Source: JACPUX01 sp964517465 | GTDB lineage: Bacteria > Pseudomonadota > Gammaproteobacteria > Burkholderiales > Casimicrobiaceae | Assembly: GCA_964517465.1 (NCBI GenBank) | Contig: CAZFEK010000004.1 | Coordinates: 1-64,000, forward strand | DNA: 64,000 nt | Reading direction: 5' to 3' | Part shown: positions 26,275-31,962 of the stretch, piece by piece | Layout: the number at the start of each line of letters is the position of its first letter | How positions within the stretch are numbered: position 1 is the stretch's first letter | Program-made: the position numbers and the translations under genes | Notes under the pieces: model-generated | The model's database searches: none | Told to the model about the DNA's origin: nothing | The model's input: the letters and a program-made list of their open reading frames with translations, nothing else

Positions 26275-26313
26275 AAAGAAAAGGCCCTCGATCCAGCGCG
26301 GATGAAGGGCCTT
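26275..26313 (-). terminator. Expression-platform terminator of the riboswitch
   Basis: On the minus strand AAGGCCCT and AGGGCCTT (26313-26306 and 26288-26281) form a stem followed by the U-rich TTTTCTTT. It lies between the aptamer and the TerC start, so it is probably the element switched by manganese. Confidence 0.62.
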
Positions 26314-26334
26314 TCGGTCGTGCCCGGGAGCCTT

Positions 26335-26466
26335 CGCCAGCGCGGCAAAGGTCTTGCTCGTGACCAGAAAGACTCCTGGCCACCCAAGGCGCCGGGAAGC
26401 GGCCCGCTTCGGCCGGCTGCTTCCGGATTGACGACGCCCTGGCGGAGAGCTACTCCCCTTTGGGAT
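26335..26466 (-). promoter_or_regulatory. yybP-ykoY manganese riboswitch
   Basis: The minus strand begins AAAGGGGAGTAGC and ends GCAAGACCTTTGCC (26357-26344), the two most conserved segments of the yybP-ykoY family. Between them are the paired arms expected of the H-shaped aptamer (CCGGAAGCAGCCGG..., GGCGCCTTGGGTGG). It sits between a good promoter and the TerC-family gene. Boundaries are approximate and come from pattern matching, not a covariance search. Confidence 0.8.
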
Positions 26467-26472
26467 GCCGCG

Positions 26473-26501
26473 ACTCTACTAAACCAAAGCGAATTCGTCA
26501 A
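26473..26501 (-). promoter_or_regulatory. Sigma-70 promoter of the riboswitch-TerC unit
   Basis: TTGACG (26501-26496), a 17-bp spacer and TAGAGT (26478-26473), ending a few bases before the aptamer. Confidence 0.65.
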
Positions 26502-26683
26502 CTATAGCTTGCGTCGCTTCGGCAGTTCGCCCCTCGGCCACCGATCGGGGACGCCCGGGTGTCGCTCTGCCCATCGTCCAAAACGGCAGTTCGACCCGGC
26601 CGGGGCACCACTTGTCGCAGGCCTGCGGCAAACCTCCCATCACCGGAACTAGCATGGCTCTTTTTAACCCCCTGGAGCTGGCA

Positions 26684-28321
26684 ATGAACAAATTGTGGCG
26701 TTCCCTCGCGGTTCTGGTTCTCGGTCTGGCGGTGCTTTCGGCGGCTCCTGCGCTCGCCGCGCCCGGCCCGCGCCTGGTCAGTACGTTGTGGCTGGCCAAA
26801 CACCTTGGCCAGGCCGATTTGTTACTGCTCGATGCCTCGCCTTCCCAGTTGTACGCCGTGAAGCATATCGCCGGCGCGGTCAGCGTGGATGTCTTCAGCT
26901 ACGGCGGACGCGAGCGCTCCCTGGCGGACATGGAAAAACTGATGCGCTCCTGGGGGCTCGCGCGAGACCGGCAGGTGGTGATCTACGATCAGGGTGCCAG
27001 CTATCTCGCCACCAGTTTGTTCTTCGATCTCGTCTACCACGGCTTTCCCGAGGAGCGGCTGTTCATTCTCGATGGTGGCCTGGCCAAGTGGCAGGCGGAG
27101 AACGGCGCGGTGAGCAAGGAGTCCACGGCGATCAAACCTGGGGATTTTTCGATCGCCGGTACCCGCGAAGAAGTACGCGTGCGCTTGCCCGAGTTCCTGG
27201 TGGCTACGGGTGACCGCCACCACAATGCCCTGGTCGACGCCCTCGATGCGGCCTATTACTACGGTGGCAAGAAGTTCTTCGAGCGCGGCGGCCATGTGCC
27301 GCAGGCCATCAACCTGCCGGCGGCGGAATTGTTTAATGCCGACAAGACCTTCAAGTCCCCCGAAGAACTGCGCGCGATGTTCCAGTTTCTTCAGCTCCAG
27401 CCGGAGCAAACCATCCTGACGCACTGCGGCGGGGGCGTGGCGGCGAGCGGGCCGTTTTTTGCGCTCAAATACCTCGCCGGCTACCCCAAGGTCAAGCTCT
27501 ACAAGGAATCGCAATTGGAGTGGCAACGCGACGAGCGGCAGTTGCCTTTCTGGACCTATGCCGCGCCCTACCTGCTGCGCGACCGGGCCTGGCTCGAAGG
27601 CTGGAACGCGCCCATGCTGCGTGCTTTCGGGGCCGCGCGCATGAGCATCGTCGATGTGCGCCCGTCCGAGCAATACCTGGCAGGACACGTAGCTTTTGCG
27701 CTGAACCTTCCCGCCGCGACCTTGCGCAAGCATCTCCACGACCCCAAGAGCTTGGCCCAGCATTTGGGCAGCGCTGGGGTCCACTTCGAAGATGAAGCGG
27801 TGGTGATCTCCGCGGGGGGCCTGACGCCGGACGGGGCGCTGGCCTACCTGGCGCTGGAACTGGCGGGCCAGAAGCGGGTTTCCCTGCTCATGGAGTCGAT
27901 GGACGACTGGGGTCTGTCTGGGCAAGCGCCGACCCGCGAGCCCACGACACTTGGCCCGCCCAAGTCGCTCAAGGAATTCGCCGTCATGCCGGCGGTTTAC
28001 GCGGCCCAGGCGCGTGAGGGTGTTCTGGCACAGGCCGACGCGCCGCGGCCGGCGGGGTTTCCGCGGGTCTACATCGCCGCGGAAAAGAACGCCGCGGTCG
28101 CGCCCGCGGGGGAAAAGGTGGTCGTACTGCACTATCGGGAGTTGTTGACCCCCGAGGGCCGCCCCAAGCCCGCCAAAGATCTCCTCGCCCTCTTCGAGAA
28201 GGCCGGCCTGCCGCGCTACGCCGAACTCGTCGCGGTCGGCGATGACCCGGGGGAGGCCGCGGTGGTGTACGTGGTGCTGAAACTCATGGGCTACCCCAGG
28301 GTTCGGGTGATGGCGGGTTGA
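26684..28321 (+). CDS. Exported three-domain rhodanese-like protein
   Basis: A 545-residue periplasmic protein. The signal peptide ends near ALAAP (about residue 26). Three rhodanese-like domains follow: about 30-150 (DASPSQLYAVKHIAGAVSVD), 175-310 (second, with the only active-site cysteine, ILTHCGGGVAASG) and 325-445 (DVRPSEQYLAGHVAFALNLP). In domain 1 the cysteine position is Asp (VIYDQGASY) and in domain 3 Ser/Ala (VISAGGLTPDG). A C-terminal domain of about 90 residues is unassigned. CTGGAG lies 6 nt before ATG 26684. Such proteins move sulfane sulfur, as in thiosulfate sulfurtransferases. The partner is unknown. Confidence 0.85.
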   Translation: MNKLWRSLAVLVLGLAVLSAAPALAAPGPRLVSTLWLAKHLGQADLLLLDASPSQLYAVKHIAGAVSVDVFSYGGRERSLADMEKLMRSWGLARDRQVVIYDQGASYLATSLFFDLVYHGFPEERLFILDGGLAKWQAENGAVSKESTAIKPGDFSIAGTREEVRVRLPEFLVATGDRHHNALVDALDAAYYYGGKKFFERGGHVPQAINLPAAELFNADKTFKSPEELRAMFQFLQLQPEQTILTHCGGGVAASGPFFALKYLAGYPKVKLYKESQLEWQRDERQLPFWTYAAPYLLRDRAWLEGWNAPMLRAFGAARMSIVDVRPSEQYLAGHVAFALNLPAATLRKHLHDPKSLAQHLGSAGVHFEDEAVVISAGGLTPDGALAYLALELAGQKRVSLLMESMDDWGLSGQAPTREPTTLGPPKSLKEFAVMPAVYAAQAREGVLAQADAPRPAGFPRVYIAAEKNAAVAPAGEKVVVLHYRELLTPEGRPKPAKDLLALFEKAGLPRYAELVAVGDDPGEAAVVYVVLKLMGYPRVRVMAG

Positions 28322-28343
28322 CTCCGGGGCGAGGGCGGCGAGG

Positions 28344-28682
28344 TTAAGGCTTCCGGCCTTTCTTCGCCGCTTTGGGTTTGGGCAGGGGCAAGGCGTCCGC
28401 CGTGAGGCGCACCAGGCCGGTGAGCGCTTCGCCGTCGTCGAGGCCTTCGTCGAGCAGGAAATAGCGCTTGGCGCCGGGGTAGGGTGGCGCTTCGACCACC
28501 TTGCCCAAAGCCTCGCGGCCAGCCAGGGTCGGCTTCAGGAAGAACTGGTTGTCGCACAGCAAGGCCACCACCTTGCCCTCGCAATAGAGTGCGAACTCGC
28601 CGAACATGCGGCGGGTTGATACTGCCCCGGCGCCTTTGATCTGGTCGAGCACGAAGTCGGCAAATTGTTGATCGGTCGCCAC
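28344..28682 (-). CDS. TfoX N-terminal domain protein
   Basis: 112 residues matching the TfoX/Sxy N-terminal domain: STRRMFGEFALYCEGKVVALLCDNQFFLKPT and APPYPGAKRYFLLDE. The C-terminal helical TfoX domain is missing, replaced by a Lys/Pro tail. The GTG start at 28682 is set by AAGGAGGG seven bases upstream. Full TfoX regulates competence in Haemophilus and Vibrio. Single-domain versions have no settled role. Confidence 0.85.
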   Translation of the reverse strand: MATDQQFADFVLDQIKGAGAVSTRRMFGEFALYCEGKVVALLCDNQFFLKPTLAGREALGKVVEAPPYPGAKRYFLLDEGLDDGEALTGLVRLTADALPLPKPKAAKKGRKP

Positions 28683-28712
28683 GGTCACACCCTCCTTGCG
28701 CGGATTGCCCAA

Positions 28713-29252
28713 TCAGATCGGGGAAGCGCCAAACTCCCGCAAAACCTGTTCGATGAAAGGCGCCTTGGCCTCGGTATAGCGCTGGCGATTATCGCCCCAG
28801 CGCGCGGCCAGCTCGAGTTTGAGCCGATGATACTCCCGCGCCAGCGCCGGGCGCGCACGCAGCGCGTCGCGAAAGGCGAGATGGTCCTTCCAGAAGCTTG
28901 AACCATGCACCACCGCATGCAAATGGACGCTGCGCGGATGCGCCGCGGGCTTGGCAAAGAATCGCCGCTCGGGCAACAGGGCTTCGAGTCTGGCGACATA
29001 GGCATAACCCAGCGCTTGCAGCGCCGGAATGCGCGCCTCGATGAGCGCCAGCTCCGACGCGCCGAGCAGGATGTCGACAATGGGTTTGGCGGCCAGGCCG
29101 GGCACCGCGGTGCTGCCCACATGCTCGATCATCACCCGGGCACCGGCGAAGGCTTGCTGCAAAAGGACGCACTCGGCCTCGAACCGCGCCGGCCATGCCA
29201 TCGAGTAGGGTGCGAGTTCGACTCGCGCTGCGTTGCCGGGGGTCGGGTTCAA
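28713..29252 (-). CDS. GrpB/UPF0157 family (nucleotidyltransferase-fold) protein
   Basis: 179 residues with the GrpB pattern: VELAPYSMAWPARFEAE, IEHVGSTAVPGLAAKPIVDILLG (the nucleotidyltransferase GS...D.D-like strand), SVHLHAV and LAREYHRLKLELA. Members include a dephospho-CoA kinase fusion partner and standalone proteins of unknown activity. The start is a TTG at 29252 without a convincing ribosome site, so the N terminus may differ. It is the last host gene before the integrated element. Confidence 0.8.
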   Translation of the reverse strand: MNPTPGNAARVELAPYSMAWPARFEAECVLLQQAFAGARVMIEHVGSTAVPGLAAKPIVDILLGASELALIEARIPALQALGYAYVARLEALLPERRFFAKPAAHPRSVHLHAVVHGSSFWKDHLAFRDALRARPALAREYHRLKLELAARWGDNRQRYTEAKAPFIEQVLREFGASPI

Positions 29253-29317
29253 GTGACGGACTCGCCCTCATCCGGGACAACGCCAGGCGCCATGCCCAGA
29301 CGCGGCATCAGAGCTGC

Positions 29318-29338
29318 TCAGACGTTAAATGCGAAGTG
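29318..29338. other. attL, second copy of the ychF 3' end
   Basis: Read on the minus strand this encodes HFAFNV-stop, aligning codon by codon with the true ychF end HFRFNV-stop at 39356-39336 (15 of 21 bases, with a 10-base identical core TTTAACGTCT). Confidence 0.7.
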
Positions 29339-29390
29339 CGGCCTGAATGCCGCACCGTTACGAGATGTCCGGCTCGGGCTACTCATTTCG

Positions 29391-29410
29391 TACCCGGTTC
29401 CATACCCGGT
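29391..29410 (+). repeat. Integrase arm-type repeats, left end
   Basis: Two copies of TACCCGGTT (29391 and 29403), 12 bp apart, in the same orientation as the five copies next to the integrase gene. Confidence 0.6.
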
Positions 29411-29430
29411 TTTCGTTTCGCCAGCGGGCA

Positions 29431-29766
29431 TCATGTCGCTTGCGCCGCTTGCCGGATCGCTTCGGCGGCCCACTGGTTGAGGCTTTGCCCATGCGCGGCA
29501 GCGGCAATGGTAGCGGCCTCGTGGAGTTCGGGATCGACACGCAGGGAGAACTTGCCGGAAAAGTGCTTGCGCGGATCGACGCCATCCTCGGCGCAGGCTT
29601 CGAGGAACACGCGCAATGAAATCTCGCCCTCATGGCGCAGGCCATCAACATCCTTGGCATAGAAGTCGGCCCCACCGTTTAGCCCAACGAACTCCCCCCG
29701 GAACATCTGAATGTCCGGGTCATACGAGATAACTGCCTGATAACCGTTGATCGTCATGGTATTCAT
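29431..29766 (-). CDS. hicB: HicB-family antitoxin
   Basis: 111 residues: an N-terminal HicB RNase-H-like domain (INGYQAVISYDPDIQMFRGEFVGL, then FYAKDVDGLRHEGEISLRVFLEACAEDG) and a C-terminal ribbon-helix-helix DNA-binding tail (FSLRVDPELHEAATIAAAAHGQSLNQWAAEAI). It should neutralise HicA and repress the operon. Its ATG 29766 overlaps the hicA stop by ATGA. A second ATG at 29757 is in frame. Confidence 0.88.
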   Translation of the reverse strand: MNTMTINGYQAVISYDPDIQMFRGEFVGLNGGADFYAKDVDGLRHEGEISLRVFLEACAEDGVDPRKHFSGKFSLRVDPELHEAATIAAAAHGQSLNQWAAEAIRQAAQAT

Positions 29767-30017
29767 GGTTTCACTCCGTGATCTTCCAGCCACTTGCGGA
29801 TGGCTTCCACCGCGCCCTTGTCTGTCGTCGGCTCGGGATGCGGTCGATGAAACACCCGCCTGTCACCAAACAAGCGCACCAGCACGCGCGAACCTTCCCG
29901 CTCAGCCACCTGCCCGCCCAACTCGATGAACAGCGCCTCAATGTCGGCCCAGCGAACATTCGCCGAGACAGGCCGGGTGAAGATCAGTTCAAGGGTGCGC
30001 TGGTGCTTTCGCTTCAT
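29763..30017 (-). CDS. hicA: HicA-family mRNA interferase toxin
   Basis: 84 residues with the HicA double-stranded-RNA-binding-like pattern: VRWADIEALFIELGGQVAEREGSRVLVRLFGDRRVFHRPHP. The catalytic His of HicA lies in this class in the strand FHRPHP. It is promoter-proximal, as usual for toxin-first hicAB pairs. Overlap of 4 bp with hicB couples translation. Confidence 0.85.
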   Translation of the reverse strand: MKRKHQRTLELIFTRPVSANVRWADIEALFIELGGQVAEREGSRVLVRLFGDRRVFHRPHPEPTTDKGAVEAIRKWLEDHGVKP

Positions 30018-30023
30018 GACTGA

Positions 30024-30053
30024 ATGGTAGCAAATAGTGGTATCACGAATCAA
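30024..30053 (-). promoter_or_regulatory. hicAB promoter
   Basis: TTGATT (30053-30048), 18-bp spacer, extended -10 TGC-TACCAT (TACCAT 30029-30024) on the minus strand, 7 bp before the hicA ATG, giving a very short leader. Repeated GTGATA sequences overlap it and may be the HicB operator. Confidence 0.5.
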
Positions 30054-30127
30054 GCAATATCACATCTGACCGCCCGTCATGCGGCTTGCTCCTGGCGCGG
30101 GGTACGGTCATCAGGGCGCCGCAAGCC

Positions 30128-30357
30128 GCCTGCCGGGCTACCGCATCACGAACTGAACCCCGCCAGCGCGCATGAAGCCGCGCCCTGGCTTTGTGCCTCC
30201 GGCCACCGCTGTTCCCTCCTGCACCGCCGCCGCTACGCCACTGCGCCGGCCAGCGGTAGGGCTGCTCGCCGGCTTGCGGCTTGCAGGCGGCTACCGTGTC
30301 GCGTACTGAACCACGCCGTCACGCGATAAAGCCGCGTCACGGCTTTGTCTCTCCTGC
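30128..30357 (+). repeat. Diverged tandem pair of about 75-bp units with conserved hairpins
   Basis: Unit 1 (about 30128-30205) and unit 2 (about 30283-30357) align with an offset of 153 bp (CTACCG..TC.CG.ACTGAACC). Each carries a small hairpin at the same place: AAGCC-GCGCCCT-GGCTT in unit 1 and AAAGCCG-CGTCA-CGGCTTT in unit 2. The stem is kept while loop and flank changed, which hints at a functional RNA or DNA fold. Confidence 0.5.
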
Positions 30358-30363
30358 TATCGC

Positions 30364-30385
30364 CGTCCCGCCAACATCGACTTTT
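30364..30385 (+). repeat. Element intergenic motif, copy 1
   Basis: GCCGTCCCGCCAACATCGAC followed by TTTTT. Further copies: 30642-30665 (variant), 30785-30812, 31353-31377 and 35225-35249, all in the same orientation and all between genes. Confidence 0.5.
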
Positions 30386-30526
30386 TGCCTTGGCTAGCGT
30401 TCGCGCGTGCTGCCCGCCGTCTGCGCCGCCAGCTTTGCTCGTGGCTTCGTCGGCTACCTCAAGGCTGGCTTGCTCGCTGTGCTCGATTGCACCCAGGCCG
30501 GCCGGGGGTAAATCGCAAGCGATTGA

Positions 30527-30629
30527 ACATAACAGCGCATTACCCAAAGCCACTGCGCCTCCCGCAGCAAAGCTGCTCCCGGCTTGGGCCGCTGCGCGCC
30601 CTGCGGGTTCGGGTAATGGTCTGTTATGT
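30527..30629. repeat. 103-bp interrupted palindrome, attC-like fold
   Basis: Arms ACATAACAG-CGC-ATTACCC (30527-30545) and GGGTAAT-GGT-CTGTTATGT (30611-30629) pair as a 9-bp stem, a small mismatch bubble and a 7-8 bp stem. Inside, CCCGCAG/CTGCGGG and CCCAAAGCC/GGCTTGGG offer further pairing. The bipartite stem with a central bubble recalls the R and L boxes of integron attC sites, but the outer ends do not match the GTTRRRY box and no integron integrase is in the window. Confidence 0.5.
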
Positions 30630-30806
30630 CTTGCGCCCCCGGCCGTCCCAACATCGATATTCGGCGCTGCGCGAGGTTCCAGTCAGTGCTGCGCACCGGT
30701 GGCTTACGTTCAACCGTGGGGCCGCGCTTCCGCGCCTGACGGCGTGCTCGCTGGCCGGCTGCGCCCGGCAGTCAGTTGGTGGGTGCCGTCCCGCCACGAC
30801 TGACTT

Positions 30807-30835
30807 TTGGCGTTCGCCGGCCATGTCCGTATACT
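30807..30835 (+). promoter_or_regulatory. Promoter for the 63-residue gene
   Basis: TTGGCG, a 17-bp spacer and TATACT, 33 bp before ATG 30869. The -10 region is part of CCATGTCCGTATACTGG, which recurs with one change at 31646. Confidence 0.5.
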
Positions 30836-30868
30836 GGTCAGCGTGCACATAGGCAGAGGGGGCTTGGC

Positions 30869-31060
30869 ATGTCACTGAAAGATCGCATCATCAAGCTGTT
30901 CGCCCGAAAGCCAGTGCAGGCCGAGGAGTTCGCCCCTGATGTCGCCATGCGTCAGGCCAGCCCTACCCAAGAGTCGGCCGATTCCATGTCCATCTGCAAG
31001 CACATCGTCCATGACGATGGCTTTGTCTCGCATATCCGTGTTCGCGTTCGTCGCGACTGA
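30869..31060 (+). CDS. Small unknown protein (63 residues)
   Basis: MSLKDRIIKLFARKPVQAEE start, acidic middle, ending SICKHIVHDDGFVSHIRVRVRRD. AGAGGGGG lies 7 nt before the ATG and a good promoter is upstream, so translation is credible. The N terminus could form a short amphipathic helix. I recognise no family. It lies 11 bp before the next small gene, so the two are probably cotranscribed. Confidence 0.5.
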   Translation: MSLKDRIIKLFARKPVQAEEFAPDVAMRQASPTQESADSMSICKHIVHDDGFVSHIRVRVRRD

Positions 31061-31071
31061 GTAGCGCCGCC

Positions 31072-31323
31072 ATGACCAGATTGCCCCTAAACGACGATCC
31101 CGGCTTCGGCAATGTGCGCCTTAACGATTTGATTCCCACCGTCCACCACTGGCCCCAGTCCGAGCGCGATCCGATAGACGACTCGCTGCCCCGGCATGCC
31201 TTCGATTTCCGCCAGGGCGTGCAGTTGAGCATCTGGCGCAGGCTGGATGATTTGCTGGAGCGGCTCATTCTCCGCCCGCTCGGCAAACTGCTGCTTTGGA
31301 TTCTCGATAGCCGCTCGCGCTGA
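31072..31323 (+). CDS. Small unknown protein (83 residues)
   Basis: MTRLPLNDDPGFGNVRLNDL start, then FDFRQGVQLSIWRRLDDLLERLILRPLGKLLLWILDSRSR. The C-terminal 35 residues form an amphipathic or membrane-associated helix. No signal peptide and no recognised family. It follows the 63-residue gene closely and ends 29 bp before another copy of the element's intergenic motif. Confidence 0.5.
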   Translation: MTRLPLNDDPGFGNVRLNDLIPTVHHWPQSERDPIDDSLPRHAFDFRQGVQLSIWRRLDDLLERLILRPLGKLLLWILDSRSR

Positions 31324-31352
31324 ATGGATCGGCAGGGTTCGCGGCACAGTGC

Positions 31353-31377
31353 GCCGTCCTGCCAGCGCCGACTTTTC
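31353..31377 (+). repeat. Element intergenic motif, copy 4
   Basis: GCCGTCCTGCCAGCGCCGAC then TTTTC. It is nearly identical to the copy at 35225-35249, nearly 3.9 kb away. Confidence 0.5.
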
Positions 31378-31402
31378 GAATAGTGCCCAGCCTGCGAAGG
31401 CT

Positions 31403-31648
31403 CTATACTCCGGCCCGGTGCAATAGCTCGCTGACGCTGATTTGCAGGCAGCGGCTAATGCGCAGCAGGTTGATGATGGTCATGTTGTGCTCGCCGCGCT
31501 CGATGCCGCCCATGTAGCTCCGATCCACTCCGGCATCGTGGGCCAGTGCTTCCTGCGACAACTCAGCCTCTGCCCGAAGTTCGCGAATCGCCTGCCCGAT
31601 GCTCACCAGAGCAGGGTCGCCAGCATGAATTGGAGATGGTCTTGCCAT
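31403..31648 (-). CDS. XRE-family helix-turn-helix regulator
   Basis: 81 residues, essentially a single Cro/C1-type HTH domain: IGQAIRELRAEAELSQEALAHDAGVDRSYMGGIERGEHNMTIINLLRIS. ATG 31648 gives the normal length. It is divergent from the secreted peptide and Sel1-protease genes (start 31723), so it probably represses itself and that pair. The GGATACCC/GGGTATCC inverted repeat at 31691-31722 is a candidate operator. Confidence 0.82.
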   Translation of the reverse strand: MARPSPIHAGDPALVSIGQAIRELRAEAELSQEALAHDAGVDRSYMGGIERGEHNMTIINLLRISRCLQISVSELLHRAGV

Positions 31649-31665
31649 GTCCGTATGCTGGAGTC

Positions 31666-31694
31666 TTGCCGGACAAGGCACCACGGGATAGGAT
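31666..31694 (+). promoter_or_regulatory. Promoter for the secreted peptide-protease operon
   Basis: TTGCCG, 17-bp spacer, TAGGAT, 28 bp before ATG 31723. The -10 box overlaps the inverted repeat GGATACCC...GGGTATCC, placing a possible repressor site across the transcription start. Confidence 0.45.
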
Positions 31695-31722
31695 ACCCAT
31701 ACAAAGATCATCGGGGGTATCC

Positions 31723-31962
31723 ATGAAAATCAAACGCTGGCTTTTTGGCCTTGCACTCTCGGCAGCTATGGCCACGACAGCCATTGCCTATGAGCAATGG
31801 GACACGGCAATGAAGGCTGCGGAATCGCCCACGGGCGACCCCATGCTGACAAAGTGCCACTACGAAACCACCACTGGCTACAAGTTTTCCATAGTGGTCA
31901 GGGGAACGTGCCCCTACATCGTCAAGATCAACCCTGAAACCGGGCAGGTGAAGACACAATGA
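31723..31962 (+). CDS. Small secreted protein coupled to the Sel1 protease
   Basis: 79 residues. A clear signal peptide (MKIKRWLFGLALSAAMATTAIA, cut near residue 22) is followed by a 57-residue mature part with two cysteines (TKCHYETTTGYKFSIVV and GTCPYIVKINPETG), probably a disulfide-bonded beta fold. GGGGG lies 8 nt upstream. Its stop overlaps the start of the next gene by ATGA, so the two proteins are made together. It could be an inhibitor, activator or substrate of the protease. No family recognised. Confidence 0.68.
   Translation: MKIKRWLFGLALSAAMATTAIAYEQWDTAMKAAESPTGDPMLTKCHYETTTGYKFSIVVRGTCPYIVKINPETGQVKTQ

Larger units (their letters stand above)
30018..30868. other. 851-bp gene-free, highly structured zone of the element
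   Basis: Between hicA and the next small gene there is no frame with a convincing start or protein-like composition. Instead the zone holds a diverged tandem repeat pair (30128-30357), a 103-bp interrupted palindrome (30527-30629), three copies of an intergenic motif, and promoters at each end. Confidence 0.6.

Noticed and set aside
30345..30803. Open frame of about 150 codons in the structured zone
   Set aside because: Runs through palindromes and repeats, has protein composition typical of random GC-rich DNA and no ribosome site.
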